DNA of 64,000 bases from Pseudomonas sp. F(2018). GTDB lineage: Bacteria; Pseudomonadota; Gammaproteobacteria; Pseudomonadales; Pseudomonadaceae. Below the pieces are notes generated by a model. That model saw nothing but the letters and a program-made list of their open reading frames with translations. It did no database searches and was not told the DNA's origin. Shown in pieces: positions 1 to 9,172 of the stretch. A program made the position numbers and the translations under genes. Within the stretch, counting starts at the first letter, position 1; every line of letters begins with the position of its first letter. The stretch spans positions 124,001 through 188,000 of the forward strand of contig NZ_SCOM01000003.1 in assembly GCF_005508865.1 (NCBI RefSeq), in the 5' to 3' direction.

Positions 1-1250
1 TCGACTTCAACCGCTACGACGGCTACCCCGAGGCGCTGTCCGGTTTCTCCTGGCTGCTCAGCGATGCCGACGCCCCGGCGGACCTCGCCAGCATCGGCTT
101 CAACATGATGTCGCGGGCCAACAACCACGCGCTGGACTGGGGCGCCGCCGGCCTGAAGATGACCGACGCGCTGCTGGATGATGCCGGCATCGCCCACGCC
201 GGCACCGGCGGCAGCCTTGCCGCCGCCCGGGCGCCGGCCTTCATCAACACCGACAAGGCGCGCGTCTCGCTGATTTCCTACGCCACCACCTTCGAGGCCA
301 ACGCGCCGGCTGCCGACGGCCTCGGCATGGTACCGCCGCGCCCGGGCCTGAGCCCGCTGCGCACCACCCCGCACCGCCTGGTCAGCCCGCAGGACTTCGC
401 CGTGCTCAAGCGCCTCAACGAGCAGGAGGCCTTCCAGGACCACTACCTGCTACGCACTCTGCACGGCGAGCACAGCGTGCACCTGGGTATGGCCCTGCAC
501 TACCGCGTCGACCCAAATGCCGCGCCGGGCACCGTGCGCATCCACTACGAATGCGACAAGCTCGACCAGGCCGCCATCGTTCGTGACCTGCGCCAGGCCA
601 AGCAGAGCAGCGACTTCACCATCGTCGCCCAGCACACCCACGAGCCGGACAACCAGTGCATCGAGGTGCCCAACTACCTGCCGAGCCTGGCCCGCAGCCT
701 GGTCGACAACGGCGCCGACATGCTCTGCGGCCATGGCCCGCACCAGATCCGCGGCATCGACATCTACAAGGGCAAGCCGCTGCTGTATTCGCTGGGCAAC
801 TTCTGCTTCATGGACAACAGCATGAAGCTGATGCCAATGGACAAGTGGGAGAGCCGCGAGTGGCTGGCCGCCGAGGCCTTCGTCGGGCCCAAGGGCATCA
901 CCAACCCGCGCCTGAGCACCCCGGCCGAGTTCCTCGAGTGGAAGCGCGTGGTCGGCATCTTCAGCGAGCCGGTGTGGTTCGAGAGCGTGGTCGCCGAGTG
1001 CCACTTCAAGGCCGACGGCACCCTCAAGCAACTGCTGCTGCACCCGATCGAACTGGGTTTCGCCGGGCGCGATGCCGAGCGCGGCATTCCGCGCCTGGCC
1101 TTCGACAACGACGACAACCAGCAGCAGGCGCGGCGCATCCTCGAGCGCCTGCGCGAGCTGTCCGCCGAGTTCGGCACCGTCATCGAGATCGAGACCGTAC
1201 AGCACGGCGAACGCCAGAGCAGCGTCGGCCGCGTGGTGATCGCCTCATGA
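1..1250 (+). CDS. CapA-family protein (poly-gamma-glutamate/capsule-type metallophosphatase fold), 5' end missing
   Basis: The reading frame is open from base 3, so the gene begins before the window; an in-frame ATG at 105 lies inside the conserved domain and is not the real start. The visible 415 codons carry hallmarks of the CapA/PGA_cap family: an ANNHALDWG block (family metal-site Asn-His), a later Q-H-T-H-E segment near base 630, and CGHGPHQIRGID followed by LLYSLGNF. CapA proteins adopt a calcineurin-like metallophosphoesterase fold and are linked to poly-gamma-glutamate capsule synthesis, but many proteobacterial members have no known substrate. No capB or capC lies downstream; the next gene is a DUF2817 peptidase-like gene on the same strand. 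Family is clear, function is not. Confidence 0.8.
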   Translation, partial: DFNRYDGYPEALSGFSWLLSDADAPADLASIGFNMMSRANNHALDWGAAGLKMTDALLDDAGIAHAGTGGSLAAARAPAFINTDKARVSLISYATTFEANAPAADGLGMVPPRPGLSPLRTTPHRLVSPQDFAVLKRLNEQEAFQDHYLLRTLHGEHSVHLGMALHYRVDPNAAPGTVRIHYECDKLDQAAIVRDLRQAKQSSDFTIVAQHTHEPDNQCIEVPNYLPSLARSLVDNGADMLCGHGPHQIRGIDIYKGKPLLYSLGNFCFMDNSMKLMPMDKWESREWLAAEAFVGPKGITNPRLSTPAEFLEWKRVVGIFSEPVWFESVVAECHFKADGTLKQLLLHPIELGFAGRDAERGIPRLAFDNDDNQQQARRILERLRELSAEFGTVIEIETVQHGERQSSVGRVVIAS

Positions 1251-1407
1251 CGGCTGCCTGACGCCAGCGGCCCACAAGGCCGCCAGCCCGGGGCCTGGCC
1301 CCACCCTCAACCCTCCTGCCGACGTCCGGTGCAGGCCACAAGCCCGCGCCACGGGCACGGCCGCGCCCGCGAAACCGCGCGGGCGCCATCCACCACACGG
1401 AAGCACC

Positions 1408-2586
1408 ATGGACCTGACCTGTTTCTCGCAGAGCTACGCCGAAGCCCGGCAGAAATTCCTCGACGCCTGCGCCGCCAGCGGCCTGGCCGTCGAAGCGCAT
1501 ATCCACCCCCTGAAAGGTCGCGACGGCGAAGAGCTGGCCATGGACGTGGCCCGCCTCGGCCCGGCCGACGCCGCCAACCTGCTGGTGCTGAGCAGCGGCT
1601 GCCACGGTGTGGAAGGTTTCTGCGGCTCGGCCGTGCAGATCGACCGCCTGCGCGACGCGGCCTGGATGCAGCGCTGCCAGCGCGACGACCTGGCAGTGCT
1701 GTTCATCCATGCGCTCAACCCGCACGGCTTCTCCTGGCTGCGCCGGGTGACCGAGGACAACGTCGACCTCAACCGCAACTTCCTCGACTTCACCCAGCCG
1801 CTGCCGGACAACCGCGACTACCGCCGGGTCGCCCACCTGCTGCTGCCGCGCCGCCAGCCTCCCACCCTGCCGACCACCCTCGGCCTGGTCGGCTATTCCC
1901 TGCGCCACGGGCGCATGGCCCTGCAGGGCGCCATCTCGCGCGGCCAGCACAGCGACCCGCAGGGCATGTTTTTCGCCGGTACCGCGCCGACCTGGAGCAA
2001 CCAGACCCTGCGCCAGGTGCTGCGCCAGCATGGCCAGCAGTGCCGGCGCATCGGCTGGATCGACGTGCACACCGGCCTCGGCCCACGCGGCTTCGGCGAG
2101 CGCATCTACAAGGGCGACAACAGCCCGGAGTCGATGCAGCGGGCCAGGGCCTGGTGGGGCGACAGCGTGACCAGCAGCCAGGACGGCAGCTCCACGTCAG
2201 CCGCCCTCAACGGCACCCAGGACCTGGCGACGATGACCGAGTGCGCCCAGGCCGAGTACAACGGCCTGACCCTGGAGTACGGCACCCAGGCCGGGCTCAA
2301 GGTGCTCAACGCGCTGCGCGCCGATCACTGGCTGTACCGCAACCCGCAGGCGCCCGCCGCCCAGCAGGAGCGGATCAAGCGGCAGCTGCGCGATGCCTTC
2401 TATATCGATGCGGATGACTGGAAGCAGCGGGTCCTGCAGCAGGCCCGCGAGGTGCTCGACCAGACCCTGGCCGGGCTCGCCGGGCCGCTGGCCGCTGGCC
2501 GCCGCCTAACAGCGGCTCATCGGCCCGCGCACCGGCTCCCTGCGGAACAGGCTGCGTTCGCTGAGCGGCGCCCCGGCGGCCAATAG
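1408..2586 (+). CDS. DUF2817 family protein (M14 carboxypeptidase-like)
   Basis: 392 residues. The N-terminal half has the zinc-carboxypeptidase-like blocks of DUF2817: SSGCHGVEGFCGS near residues 64-76 (where M14 enzymes carry H-x-x-E), ALNPHGFSWLRR and NVDLNRNF, then DVHTGLG near residue 220 and LTLEYGTQ near 290. These match the metal-binding and substrate-binding positions of M14 peptidases, so a metallopeptidase acting on peptides or an amide is likely. No signal peptide is visible. It follows the CapA-family gene by 157 bp on the same strand. The last 81 bp overlap the 3' end of the GST gene on the other strand, a tail-to-tail overlap; the final 30 or so residues are low-complexity and may be non-functional. 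Confidence 0.8.
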   Translation: MDLTCFSQSYAEARQKFLDACAASGLAVEAHIHPLKGRDGEELAMDVARLGPADAANLLVLSSGCHGVEGFCGSAVQIDRLRDAAWMQRCQRDDLAVLFIHALNPHGFSWLRRVTEDNVDLNRNFLDFTQPLPDNRDYRRVAHLLLPRRQPPTLPTTLGLVGYSLRHGRMALQGAISRGQHSDPQGMFFAGTAPTWSNQTLRQVLRQHGQQCRRIGWIDVHTGLGPRGFGERIYKGDNSPESMQRARAWWGDSVTSSQDGSSTSAALNGTQDLATMTECAQAEYNGLTLEYGTQAGLKVLNALRADHWLYRNPQAPAAQQERIKRQLRDAFYIDADDWKQRVLQQAREVLDQTLAGLAGPLAAGRRLTAAHRPAHRLPAEQAAFAERRPGGQ

Positions 2587-3258
2587 CGCGGCGCGCTGTT
2601 CGGCGATCGGCGTACGCGCGGCCACCGCCTCGAAGGCGCCCAGACGCACGAAGGCCGGCTCGGCCAGCAGCGCGTCGATCCAGGCCGCCAGGCGCGGCCA
2701 GCGCTGGGCATCGACCCGATAGCGGGCGAACTGGGCATTGCGGAAGAAACAGGCGACGGCGATATCGGCGATGGACAACTCGCCAAACGGCAGGCCCTGC
2801 GCCGGCAGCTGGCTCTCCAGGTAGCCGCAGATCTCCGGCAGGTCCTCATCGTAGGTCCGCCGCAGCACTTCCTGGTCCGGCTCGCGCGCCCACACCGAGC
2901 GACCGATCACCAGCTGGTTGAACAGCTGCCAGATGATCACCTGGCCCAGGCGGCTGTCGGCGTATTCCTCCAGCCAGCGCGCACGGGCGCGCTGGGCGAT
3001 CTCCTGCGGGTAGAGGCGCGGCTCCGGATAGCGCTCCTCCAGGTACTGGCAGATCACCGAGGAGTCGTTGAGCACCAGGTCGCCATCCACCAGCACCGGC
3101 ACCTGGCGCAGCGGGCTGAGGCGGCCGAAATCCTCGTCGCCGAAGAACGGCACTATGGGATCGACCCGGTAGGCCACGCCCTTCAGTTCCAGCAGCGCCA
3201 GCACCTTGCGCACGTAGGGCGACAGGTACGAGCCGACGATCAGCAGCGGTTGCGTCAT
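2506..3258 (-). CDS. Glutathione S-transferase family protein
   Basis: 250 residues. The N-terminal thioredoxin-fold part has S-Y-L-S-P-Y-V-R-K near residues 11-19, QVPVLVDG near 53-60 and N-D-S-S-V-I-C-Q-Y-L-E near 64-74, the cis-Pro and glutathione-contacting Asp/Glu-Ser segments of cytosolic GSTs. The helical C-terminal part has the LSIADIAVACF stretch typical of the hydrophobic core. No catalytic Cys is seen at the usual CPFC position. It lies 10 bp downstream of the amino-acid-type solute-binding protein on the same strand, so it is probably the last gene of a three-gene transcript. A GAGG-like ribosome site precedes the ATG. Substrate unknown. Confidence 0.85.
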   Translation of the reverse strand: MTQPLLIVGSYLSPYVRKVLALLELKGVAYRVDPIVPFFGDEDFGRLSPLRQVPVLVDGDLVLNDSSVICQYLEERYPEPRLYPQEIAQRARARWLEEYADSRLGQVIIWQLFNQLVIGRSVWAREPDQEVLRRTYDEDLPEICGYLESQLPAQGLPFGELSIADIAVACFFRNAQFARYRVDAQRWPRLAAWIDALLAEPAFVRLGAFEAVAARTPIAEQRAALLAAGAPLSERSLFRREPVRGPMSRC

Positions 3259-3268
3259 TTGCGGTTCC

Positions 3269-3979
3269 TCATTGCAGGCTCAGGCCGTGCTTGCGGTACA
3301 GCGCCTGCACCCAGCCCTCGCGGTACAGCTGCCGCAGGTTGTCCTGCAGGCGCTGCAACTCGCCGGAGTCCATGCGCGGGTGGCAGGCGATGTCTTCCAT
3401 CAGGGTCAGGAACGGCAGCACCTCGCGCGGGCGCGGGCTGGCCGGGAGCGAGTCGACCACCGCCGAGCTGGTGGCCCACAACCGTGCGCGGCTGCGCTGC
3501 AGCATGCTCAGGTTGAGCGACTCCTTGTTCGAGTAGATCACCTCCACACCGATGCTCTGCAGGTACTCGCCGGCGCCGGAGCCTTGGTGACTGAGCACGC
3601 GCAGGCCGCGCACCTGTTCCAGGCTGCTCAGCTGCAGGTTGTCGTCGGCCTTGGCGTACAGCCCCAGGCGCGACACCAGCAGCGGACCGACCCAGGCGAA
3701 GTGCGGCTCGCGCTCCTGCTGGCGCTCCACCAGCAATACGCAGCTGCGCTCCTGCTGCTGCACCTGGTGCAGGGCGCGCTGCAAGGGCATGAAGCTCAGC
3801 CGATAGGCGATATCGGCGCGGCGAAACAGCTCGGCGGTCAGCTCCGGTACCAGGCCGCTGGCGCTGCCATCGGGGCGCTGCTGCACCAGCGGCGCGCGCT
3901 CCCAGGCGAACAGCTGCAGCTCGGCCGCCGCCAGCGGCAGGCTGAACAGGCTCAGCAACAGCAGGCTAATCCCACGCAC
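3269..3979 (-). CDS. Periplasmic solute-binding protein, family 3 (amino-acid type)
   Basis: 236 residues with an N-terminal signal peptide (hydrophobic stretch followed by LAAAEL). The rest matches the SBP_bac_3 fold: GLVPELTAELFRRADI near the first lobe, ERQQEREPHFAWVGPLLVSRLGLYA in the hinge region and VRGLRVLSHQGSGAGEYLQ in the second lobe. The annotated start overlaps the end of the preceding gene by 14 bp, so the two are translationally linked. There is no permease or ATPase gene beside it, so it may serve a distant transporter, act as a sensor, or be an orphan of the kind common in pseudomonads. Confidence 0.85.
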   Translation of the reverse strand: MRGISLLLLSLFSLPLAAAELQLFAWERAPLVQQRPDGSASGLVPELTAELFRRADIAYRLSFMPLQRALHQVQQQERSCVLLVERQQEREPHFAWVGPLLVSRLGLYAKADDNLQLSSLEQVRGLRVLSHQGSGAGEYLQSIGVEVIYSNKESLNLSMLQRSRARLWATSSAVVDSLPASPRPREVLPFLTLMEDIACHPRMDSGELQRLQDNLRQLYREGWVQALYRKHGLSLQ

Positions 3980-5645
3980 GCAGGGCCTCCTCGTACGGCA
4001 GGGTGCGCCCGGGCGGGCGCTCGTTGTCCAGACGTGGCCAGGGTGCGCCGGGCTGGCTCAGCCACTCGCCCGCCGGGCGCGGGGCATTCAGCGCCGGCGC
4101 GCAGGCGTGTTGCTGACGCTGGCCGACGACCTGCAGGTGGCGGTCGAAGGCCAGGGCTAGATTGCCCAGGGCCTGGCTCGCGCTGAGCTTGCCCGACACC
4201 GCCGGGTGCAGCTGGCGCCACCACAGGCTGGCCATGCCGCTGTAGTCCGGCACGTTGGCGCCGGTGGGCGTCCAGCGCCGCGCCGCGCGGCTGCGGTAGA
4301 ACTCGACCAGCCCGCCCAGGCGCGGCGCCTCGGCCAGCAGGGCCGGCGAGTCGAGATCGGAGCGGCGGATCGGCGTCAGGCCGACCAGGGTCTTGCGCAG
4401 CGACACGCTCTTGGCGGTGACGAACTGGGCGTACAGCCAGGCCGCCTGACGCTGGCGCAGCGGGGTGGCCTTGAGCAGGGTCCAGGCGCCGACGTCCTGA
4501 TAACCGGACTTCATGCCGTCGCGCCAGTAGGCGCCGCGCGGCGACGGTGCCACCCGCCACTTGGGCTTGCCCTCGGCGTCCACCACCGGGCTGCCGAGCT
4601 TGGTGTAGTCGGCGGTGAAGGCGGTGTACCAGAAGATCTGCTGGGCCACGTGGCCACGGGCGGCGACATTGCCGGCCTGGTTGAAGCTCATCTGCTGCGC
4701 CTCGGGCGGTGCGTAGCGCTGTAGCCAGTCGACGTACTGCTGGATGGCGTAGACCGCTGCCGGGCTGTCCAGCGCGCCACCACGGGCGACACTGGCGCCG
4801 GCCGGGCGGCAGCCCTCGACGCGGATGCCCCAGTCGTCCACCGGCACGCCGTTGGGCAGGCCCAGATCGCCCACCCCGGCCATGCCCAGCCAGGCGTCCG
4901 ACAAGCGCCAGCCGATCGAGGGGTCGAAGCCGCCGTAGTCCATGTGGCCGTAGACGCGCTGGCCATCCAGCTCGCCGACCTGTTCGGTGAAAAAGGCGGC
5001 GATGTCCTCGTAGGCCGACCAGTTCTGCGGCACGTCCAGCTCGTAGCCATAGCGCTGGCGGAATGCCTTGCGCAGCTCCGGGCGCTCGAACCAGTCGCGG
5101 CGGTACCAGTAGAGGTTGGCGAACTGCTGGTCGGGCAACTGATACAGCTTGCCGTCGGGGGCGGTGACGAAGGGCAGGCCGATGTAGTCGTTCAGATCGA
5201 GGGTCGGCAGGGTCACGCTGGCGCCCTCGCCGGCCATGAAGTCGGACAGCACCAGCACCTGGCCGTCGCGGAAGTGCTGGCCGAGCAGGTCGCTGTCGCT
5301 GACATAGGCGTCGTACAGCGGCAGACCGGTCTCCTGCTGGGTGCGCAGCTTGTTGACCACGTCGTCCTCGCCGCTGATCTCATGGATCACGCGGATGCCG
5401 GTCAGCCGAGTGAACAACGGCGCCAGTACGTTGGTCTCGTACCAGTGGGTGTCGATGCGCTCGGCGATCACCCGCACCTGGGTGCCGGCGAACGGCTTGC
5501 CGGCTGCGGCGAACCAGGCCAGCTCGGCGCGCTGCTCGGCGGCGCTCAGGGAGCTGGGCTGCAACTCGGCCATGGCCTCCAGCAGCGGATCGGCCGCATA
5601 CGTGGCCGCGCTCAGCAAAAGGCCGAGCAATATCGCAGCGCGCAT
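3966..5645 (-). CDS. Periplasmic solute-binding protein, family 1 (extracellular, sugar/polyol type)
   Basis: 559 residues with a signal peptide (MRAAILLGLLLSAATYAA). The body resembles large family-1 solute-binding proteins: VIAERIDTHWYETNVLAPLFTRLTGI, a central GFDPSIGWRLSDAWLGMAG block, and FNQAGNVAARGHVAQQIFWYTAF. Members of about 560-580 residues with this pattern occur in sugar and polyol ABC systems. An AAGGAG ribosome site lies just ahead of the ATG at 5645. It overlaps the family-3 binding protein by 14 bp and is followed by a GST; no membrane component is present. The ligand cannot be read from sequence. Confidence 0.8.
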   Translation of the reverse strand: MRAAILLGLLLSAATYAADPLLEAMAELQPSSLSAAEQRAELAWFAAAGKPFAGTQVRVIAERIDTHWYETNVLAPLFTRLTGIRVIHEISGEDDVVNKLRTQQETGLPLYDAYVSDSDLLGQHFRDGQVLVLSDFMAGEGASVTLPTLDLNDYIGLPFVTAPDGKLYQLPDQQFANLYWYRRDWFERPELRKAFRQRYGYELDVPQNWSAYEDIAAFFTEQVGELDGQRVYGHMDYGGFDPSIGWRLSDAWLGMAGVGDLGLPNGVPVDDWGIRVEGCRPAGASVARGGALDSPAAVYAIQQYVDWLQRYAPPEAQQMSFNQAGNVAARGHVAQQIFWYTAFTADYTKLGSPVVDAEGKPKWRVAPSPRGAYWRDGMKSGYQDVGAWTLLKATPLRQRQAAWLYAQFVTAKSVSLRKTLVGLTPIRRSDLDSPALLAEAPRLGGLVEFYRSRAARRWTPTGANVPDYSGMASLWWRQLHPAVSGKLSASQALGNLALAFDRHLQVVGQRQQHACAPALNAPRPAGEWLSQPGAPWPRLDNERPPGRTLPYEEALRAWD

Positions 5646-5887
5646 CCAAGGCTCCTTTTCTAATTATGCGCTGAGTCTAGGCGACTGCCCGGCGCCGCCG
5701 CCAGAGCGGCCTGCGACCGCTGGTCCCAGGCAAGACCGGCATTTTGCAGCTATAGAAAGAGGAGGGATGGCCGACATAGCGATAACTACACATAAGCATC
5801 ACATATGGTCACAGGATGACCGACCGATGGCCTTTAGCCATTAGTTGGCTTTCTGTACACTTCGCGCCCCCGATTTGGGTACCTGCC

Positions 5888-7510
5888 ATGCTGAAGAATC
5901 TGTCACTGACCCTGAAGTTGTCGCTGCTGCCTGCCGTCGCCCTGCTCGGCCTGCTGCTGTTCGTGGGCTACACCTCGGTGCAGCTGTCGGCCAACGACGC
6001 CCGTCTGGATACCCTGGAAACCCACAGTTTCCCCACCCTGGAAAAAGCCGATGCGGTGAACTTCCAGTTCTCCCGCCTGCCCGGCCTGCTCAATAGCGCC
6101 GTCGCCGCCGGCGAGCTGTCGACCCTGGACGAAGCGCGCCAGGTGCTGGCCGAGATCGCCAATTTGCAGCAGGCCCTGCAGCCGCTGACCCGCGCCAACG
6201 AGGAGCGCGCTGGCGAGCTGGATGCCTGGCGCCAGGCCATCGGCCGCTACGCCGACAACGCCCTGTCCTCCTCCGAGCAGCTGATCAAGGGCAGCGCCGG
6301 TTTCGAGGACCTGCGCCCCAACCTGGACCGCATGGCCAGCGACCTGGCCGCCGCGCAGAAGCTCGGCGAGACCTTCCGCGCCCACGCCTATGAAGACTTC
6401 CAGAGCACCCTCGGTCAGGCCCGCACCGACAACGCCGAGACCACCCGCGTCGGCTTCATCCTCACCGCCCTGCTGGTCGGCCTGGTCGGCCTCGGCGCCT
6501 GGGTGATCATCCGCGGCATCATGGGCAACGTGCACGGCGTGATCGATTCGCTGAAAGCCATCGCCCGTGGCGACGGCGACCTGACCCGCCGGGTCAACGT
6601 CGATTCGCGCGACGAGATCGGCGAGATGATCCAGCTGTTCAACGGCTTCCTCGACAAGCTGCAGGGCACCATCCGCCAGACCATCGATGCCGCCAGCCCG
6701 CTGGGGCAGATGTCCCAGGAGCTCTATCGCCTGACCCAGGACGCCACCCAGAACGCCCGCTCGCAGCAGGGCCATACCGATTCGATCGGCCGCGACATCC
6801 AGACCATGACCAGCAGCATCCAGGAAGTGGCGCAGCGCTCGCAGCAGGCCTCCGAAGGCGCCGGCGCCGCCTCGCGCCAGGCCGGCAACGCCCGTGAGAG
6901 CATCGGTAGCCTGTCCAACAGCATCAGCGACCTGGGCAGCAGCGTGATGGGCGCGGTGCAGGCCATGGAACAGCTGGAGGAAGAGACCCAGCAGGTGGGC
7001 TCGGTGCTTACCGTGATCCGCAGCATCGCCGAACAGACCAACCTGCTGGCGCTCAACGCCGCCATCGAGGCCGCCCGCGCCGGCGAGCAGGGCCGTGGCT
7101 TCGCCGTGGTCGCCGACGAGGTGCGCAACCTGGCGCAGAAGACCGCCGCCTCCACCGCCGAGATCCAGCAGATCATCCAGCGCCTGCAGAACAGCGCCAA
7201 CGGCGTGCTCAACGTCATGACCGCCAATGGCGAGAAGGCGCAGAACAGCATCGAGCGCTCCGTGGAAGCTACCCGCATGCTCGAGTCCATTGCCGTGGCG
7301 GTGGGCCAGATCGACCAGTTGAACGCCGGCATCGCCCAGCTCACCCAGGAGCAGATCGGCCTGTCCAGTTCCATCCAACAAGAGACCCAAGTGTTGCAGC
7401 AGGATGCCCAAGCAACCGCACATGGGGCCGAAGCCACCGCACGCCTAGGCGAGCAGCTGGTCAGCACAGGAGACCACCTGCGCGCGGCGACGGCCCAATT
7501 CCGCGTTTAA
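5888..7510 (+). CDS. Methyl-accepting chemotaxis protein
   Basis: 540 residues. A first membrane helix (residues 10-30), a short periplasmic region of about 150 residues, a second helix near 206-228 ([19 protein letters not shown]), a HAMP segment with GDGDLTRRV and RDEIGEM, and the cytoplasmic signalling domain with the near-invariant hairpin tip [21 protein letters not shown] use the ATG at 5888 because it starts the first membrane helix; the frame is open upstream to 5816. It is the first gene of an apparent operon: a porin follows after 23 bp and a short PstS-like protein 11 bp after that, suggesting that the receptor senses something handled by those two. No C-terminal CheR-binding pentapeptide is seen. 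Confidence 0.93.
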   Translation: MLKNLSLTLKLSLLPAVALLGLLLFVGYTSVQLSANDARLDTLETHSFPTLEKADAVNFQFSRLPGLLNSAVAAGELSTLDEARQVLAEIANLQQALQPLTRANEERAGELDAWRQAIGRYADNALSSSEQLIKGSAGFEDLRPNLDRMASDLAAAQKLGETFRAHAYEDFQSTLGQARTDNAETTRVGFILTALLVGLVGLGAWVIIRGIMGNVHGVIDSLKAIARGDGDLTRRVNVDSRDEIGEMIQLFNGFLDKLQGTIRQTIDAASPLGQMSQELYRLTQDATQNARSQQGHTDSIGRDIQTMTSSIQEVAQRSQQASEGAGAASRQAGNARESIGSLSNSISDLGSSVMGAVQAMEQLEEETQQVGSVLTVIRSIAEQTNLLALNAAIEAARAGEQGRGFAVVADEVRNLAQKTAASTAEIQQIIQRLQNSANGVLNVMTANGEKAQNSIERSVEATRMLESIAVAVGQIDQLNAGIAQLTQEQIGLSSSIQQETQVLQQDAQATAHGAEATARLGEQLVSTGDHLRAATAQFRV

Positions 7511-7533
7511 CCCATTCAATGGAGCATCACCGC

Positions 7534-8703
7534 ATGACTACTGCCCGCGTCCTCGGCCTGGCCATCTGCCTGGCCAGCACCTCGGCATTCGCGCTGGAAC
7601 AAGGCGAAGCCCTCATCAACGGTTTCGGTACCGTCGGCATCACCCACCTGGGTGGCGAAGACGACGGCCGCGGCTACGGTCTCTCCGGCCAGACCAACGA
7701 CTCCTGGCGCGGCGACCAGCTGAGCAAGTTCGGCGCCCAGCTGACCTACGGCGTCACCGACACCGTCGGCCTGACCCTGCAGACCACCGCCAAGGCGTAC
7801 TCCGACGAGTGGAAGGCCAACCTGGAATGGGCCTACCTGTCCTGGCAGAGCACCGACAACCTGATGCTGCGCTTTGGCCGTCTGCGCACCCCGGTGTACA
7901 TGTACTCCGAGAGCATCGACGTGGGCTTCGCCTACCCCTGGCTGCGCCTGCCGGACGAGGTCTACAGCCAGGTCCAGCTGTCCAACTACGAAGGCGCCGA
8001 CCTGGTCTACAACCTGCCGCTGTCCTTCGCTACCGCCTCCTTCCAGCTGGCCGGCGGCCAGGCGCGCAACCGCGACTACTACCTGTACGACGATAAGTTC
8101 GACATCGACTATTCCAAGGTCTTCGGCGCCAGCGTAAGCCTGGCTACCAACGACTTCGGCACCTTCCGCATCGGCTACACCGAAGCCGGCATCGAGACCG
8201 ACATCAGTGGCACCATTGTCGGGATAGTCCCCCCGGGAGTCGGCGTGACTCAGGAGCAGAGCCTGCTGCAACTGGACAAGGACAAGGGCAAGTTCACCTC
8301 GATCGGCTACCAGTACGACAACGGCACCTGGCTGACCGCCAACGAGTGGACCAGCCGTGTGATCGAGAACGACAACACCCACAGCACCGACTCGTTCTAC
8401 CTGATGGGTGGCCGCCGCTTCGGCGACTTCTTGGCTCACGTCACCTACGCCCAGCTGGACGAGGACGAAGGCCGGCAGAACTCCTGGACCCTCGGTCTGA
8501 ACTACAACATCCTGCCGACCGTGGTGCTGAAGGGCGAGTACAAGCGCGTGGACACCAACGGTGGCTACGACGGCGTGTTCGTACGCAACTCCCAGGAGCT
8601 CTACGAGAACACCGTCAATTCGCGTACCCGCGGCCTGCTCGGCGTACCGGCTCGCAACTACGACGGCGACATCATCAGCGCCGGCGTCGACTTCGTCTTC
8701 TGA
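7534..8703 (+). CDS. Outer-membrane beta-barrel porin
   Basis: 389 residues with a cleavable signal peptide ending near AFALEQ. The mature protein is a run of amphipathic strands with aromatic girdle residues (WAYLSWQ, LMLRFGRLRTPVYMYSES, FTSIGYQYDNGTWLTANEW) and ends in F, the usual outer-membrane sorting residue. The FGRLRTP element resembles pore-loop regions of trimeric porins. I chose ATG 7534 over the in-frame ATG 7519 because a GGAG site lies at 7521-7524. It sits between a chemoreceptor and a PstS-like binding domain, 11 bp from the latter, so it may admit the ligand that the other two recognise. Confidence 0.85.
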   Translation: MTTARVLGLAICLASTSAFALEQGEALINGFGTVGITHLGGEDDGRGYGLSGQTNDSWRGDQLSKFGAQLTYGVTDTVGLTLQTTAKAYSDEWKANLEWAYLSWQSTDNLMLRFGRLRTPVYMYSESIDVGFAYPWLRLPDEVYSQVQLSNYEGADLVYNLPLSFATASFQLAGGQARNRDYYLYDDKFDIDYSKVFGASVSLATNDFGTFRIGYTEAGIETDISGTIVGIVPPGVGVTQEQSLLQLDKDKGKFTSIGYQYDNGTWLTANEWTSRVIENDNTHSTDSFYLMGGRRFGDFLAHVTYAQLDEDEGRQNSWTLGLNYNILPTVVLKGEYKRVDTNGGYDGVFVRNSQELYENTVNSRTRGLLGVPARNYDGDIISAGVDFVF

Positions 8704-8714
8704 GGAGCATGCAC

Positions 8715-9119
8715 ATGAAGCAGTCCATTCGCATCCTCCTCGCCGCCGCCAGCCTGGGCGCTGCCGCCCTGGCCCAGGCCGAGGTCGCCGTGATCGTCAA
8801 TGCCGGCGCGTCCGCCGCGCCGTCGCAATCCGACGTCGCCAACATCTTCCTGGGCAAGAACAAGTCGCTGAAAGGCGTCGACCAGAAAGACTGGAACCCG
8901 ACCAAGGAGAAGTTCTACACCGCGGTCACCAACAAGAACGAAGCCCAGCTGAAGTCCTACTGGTCCGGCCTGGTGTTCACCGGCAAGGGCCAGCCGCTGC
9001 CGAGCGTGGCCGGCGATGCCGACGTGGTCGCCAAGGTGGCCGCCGAAGCCGATGCCATCGGCTACGTGGACAAGGCCGCGGTGACCGACAAGGTCAAGGT
9101 GCTGTTCACCCTGCCCTGA
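8715..9119 (+). CDS. Short PstS-like phosphate/anion-binding domain protein
   Basis: 134 residues with a signal peptide ending near ALAQAEV. The mature part resembles one lobe of PstS-type periplasmic proteins: VIVNAGASAAPSQSDVANIFLGK followed by FYTAVTNKNEAQLKSYWSGLVFTGKGQPLP and a GYVDKAAVTDKVKVLF end. True PstS proteins are over 300 residues, so this is a single-domain version. A GGAG site at 8704-8707 favours ATG 8715 over the in-frame ATG 8709. It is the third gene of the chemoreceptor-porin operon and is followed by a clear terminator. There is no ABC permease nearby, so a sensing or capture role is more likely than transport. That role is inferred. Confidence 0.8.
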   Translation: MKQSIRILLAAASLGAAALAQAEVAVIVNAGASAAPSQSDVANIFLGKNKSLKGVDQKDWNPTKEKFYTAVTNKNEAQLKSYWSGLVFTGKGQPLPSVAGDADVVAKVAAEADAIGYVDKAAVTDKVKVLFTLP

Positions 9120-9141
9120 TCTCGGGGTAGCGCGATAAAAG

Positions 9142-9172
9142 AGGCCGGCGGGGCAACCCTCCGGCCTTTTTT
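9142..9172 (+). terminator. Rho-independent terminator after the chemoreceptor-porin operon
   Basis: Inverted repeat AGGCCGG (9142-9148) and CCGGCCT (9161-9167), extended inward by GGG/CCC, followed by six T. It begins 22 bp after the PstS-like stop codon. The last base overlaps the 3' end of the convergent gene. Confidence 0.85.

Noticed and set aside
5827..5841. ATGGCCTTTAGCCAT-like palindrome ahead of the first chemoreceptor
   Set aside because: Five-base arms are expected by chance in 64 kb, and I found no promoter element next to it.
5903..7423. 506-codon frame opposite the first chemoreceptor
   Set aside because: Gly/Ala/His-rich translation of the antisense strand of a conserved gene; no ribosome site.
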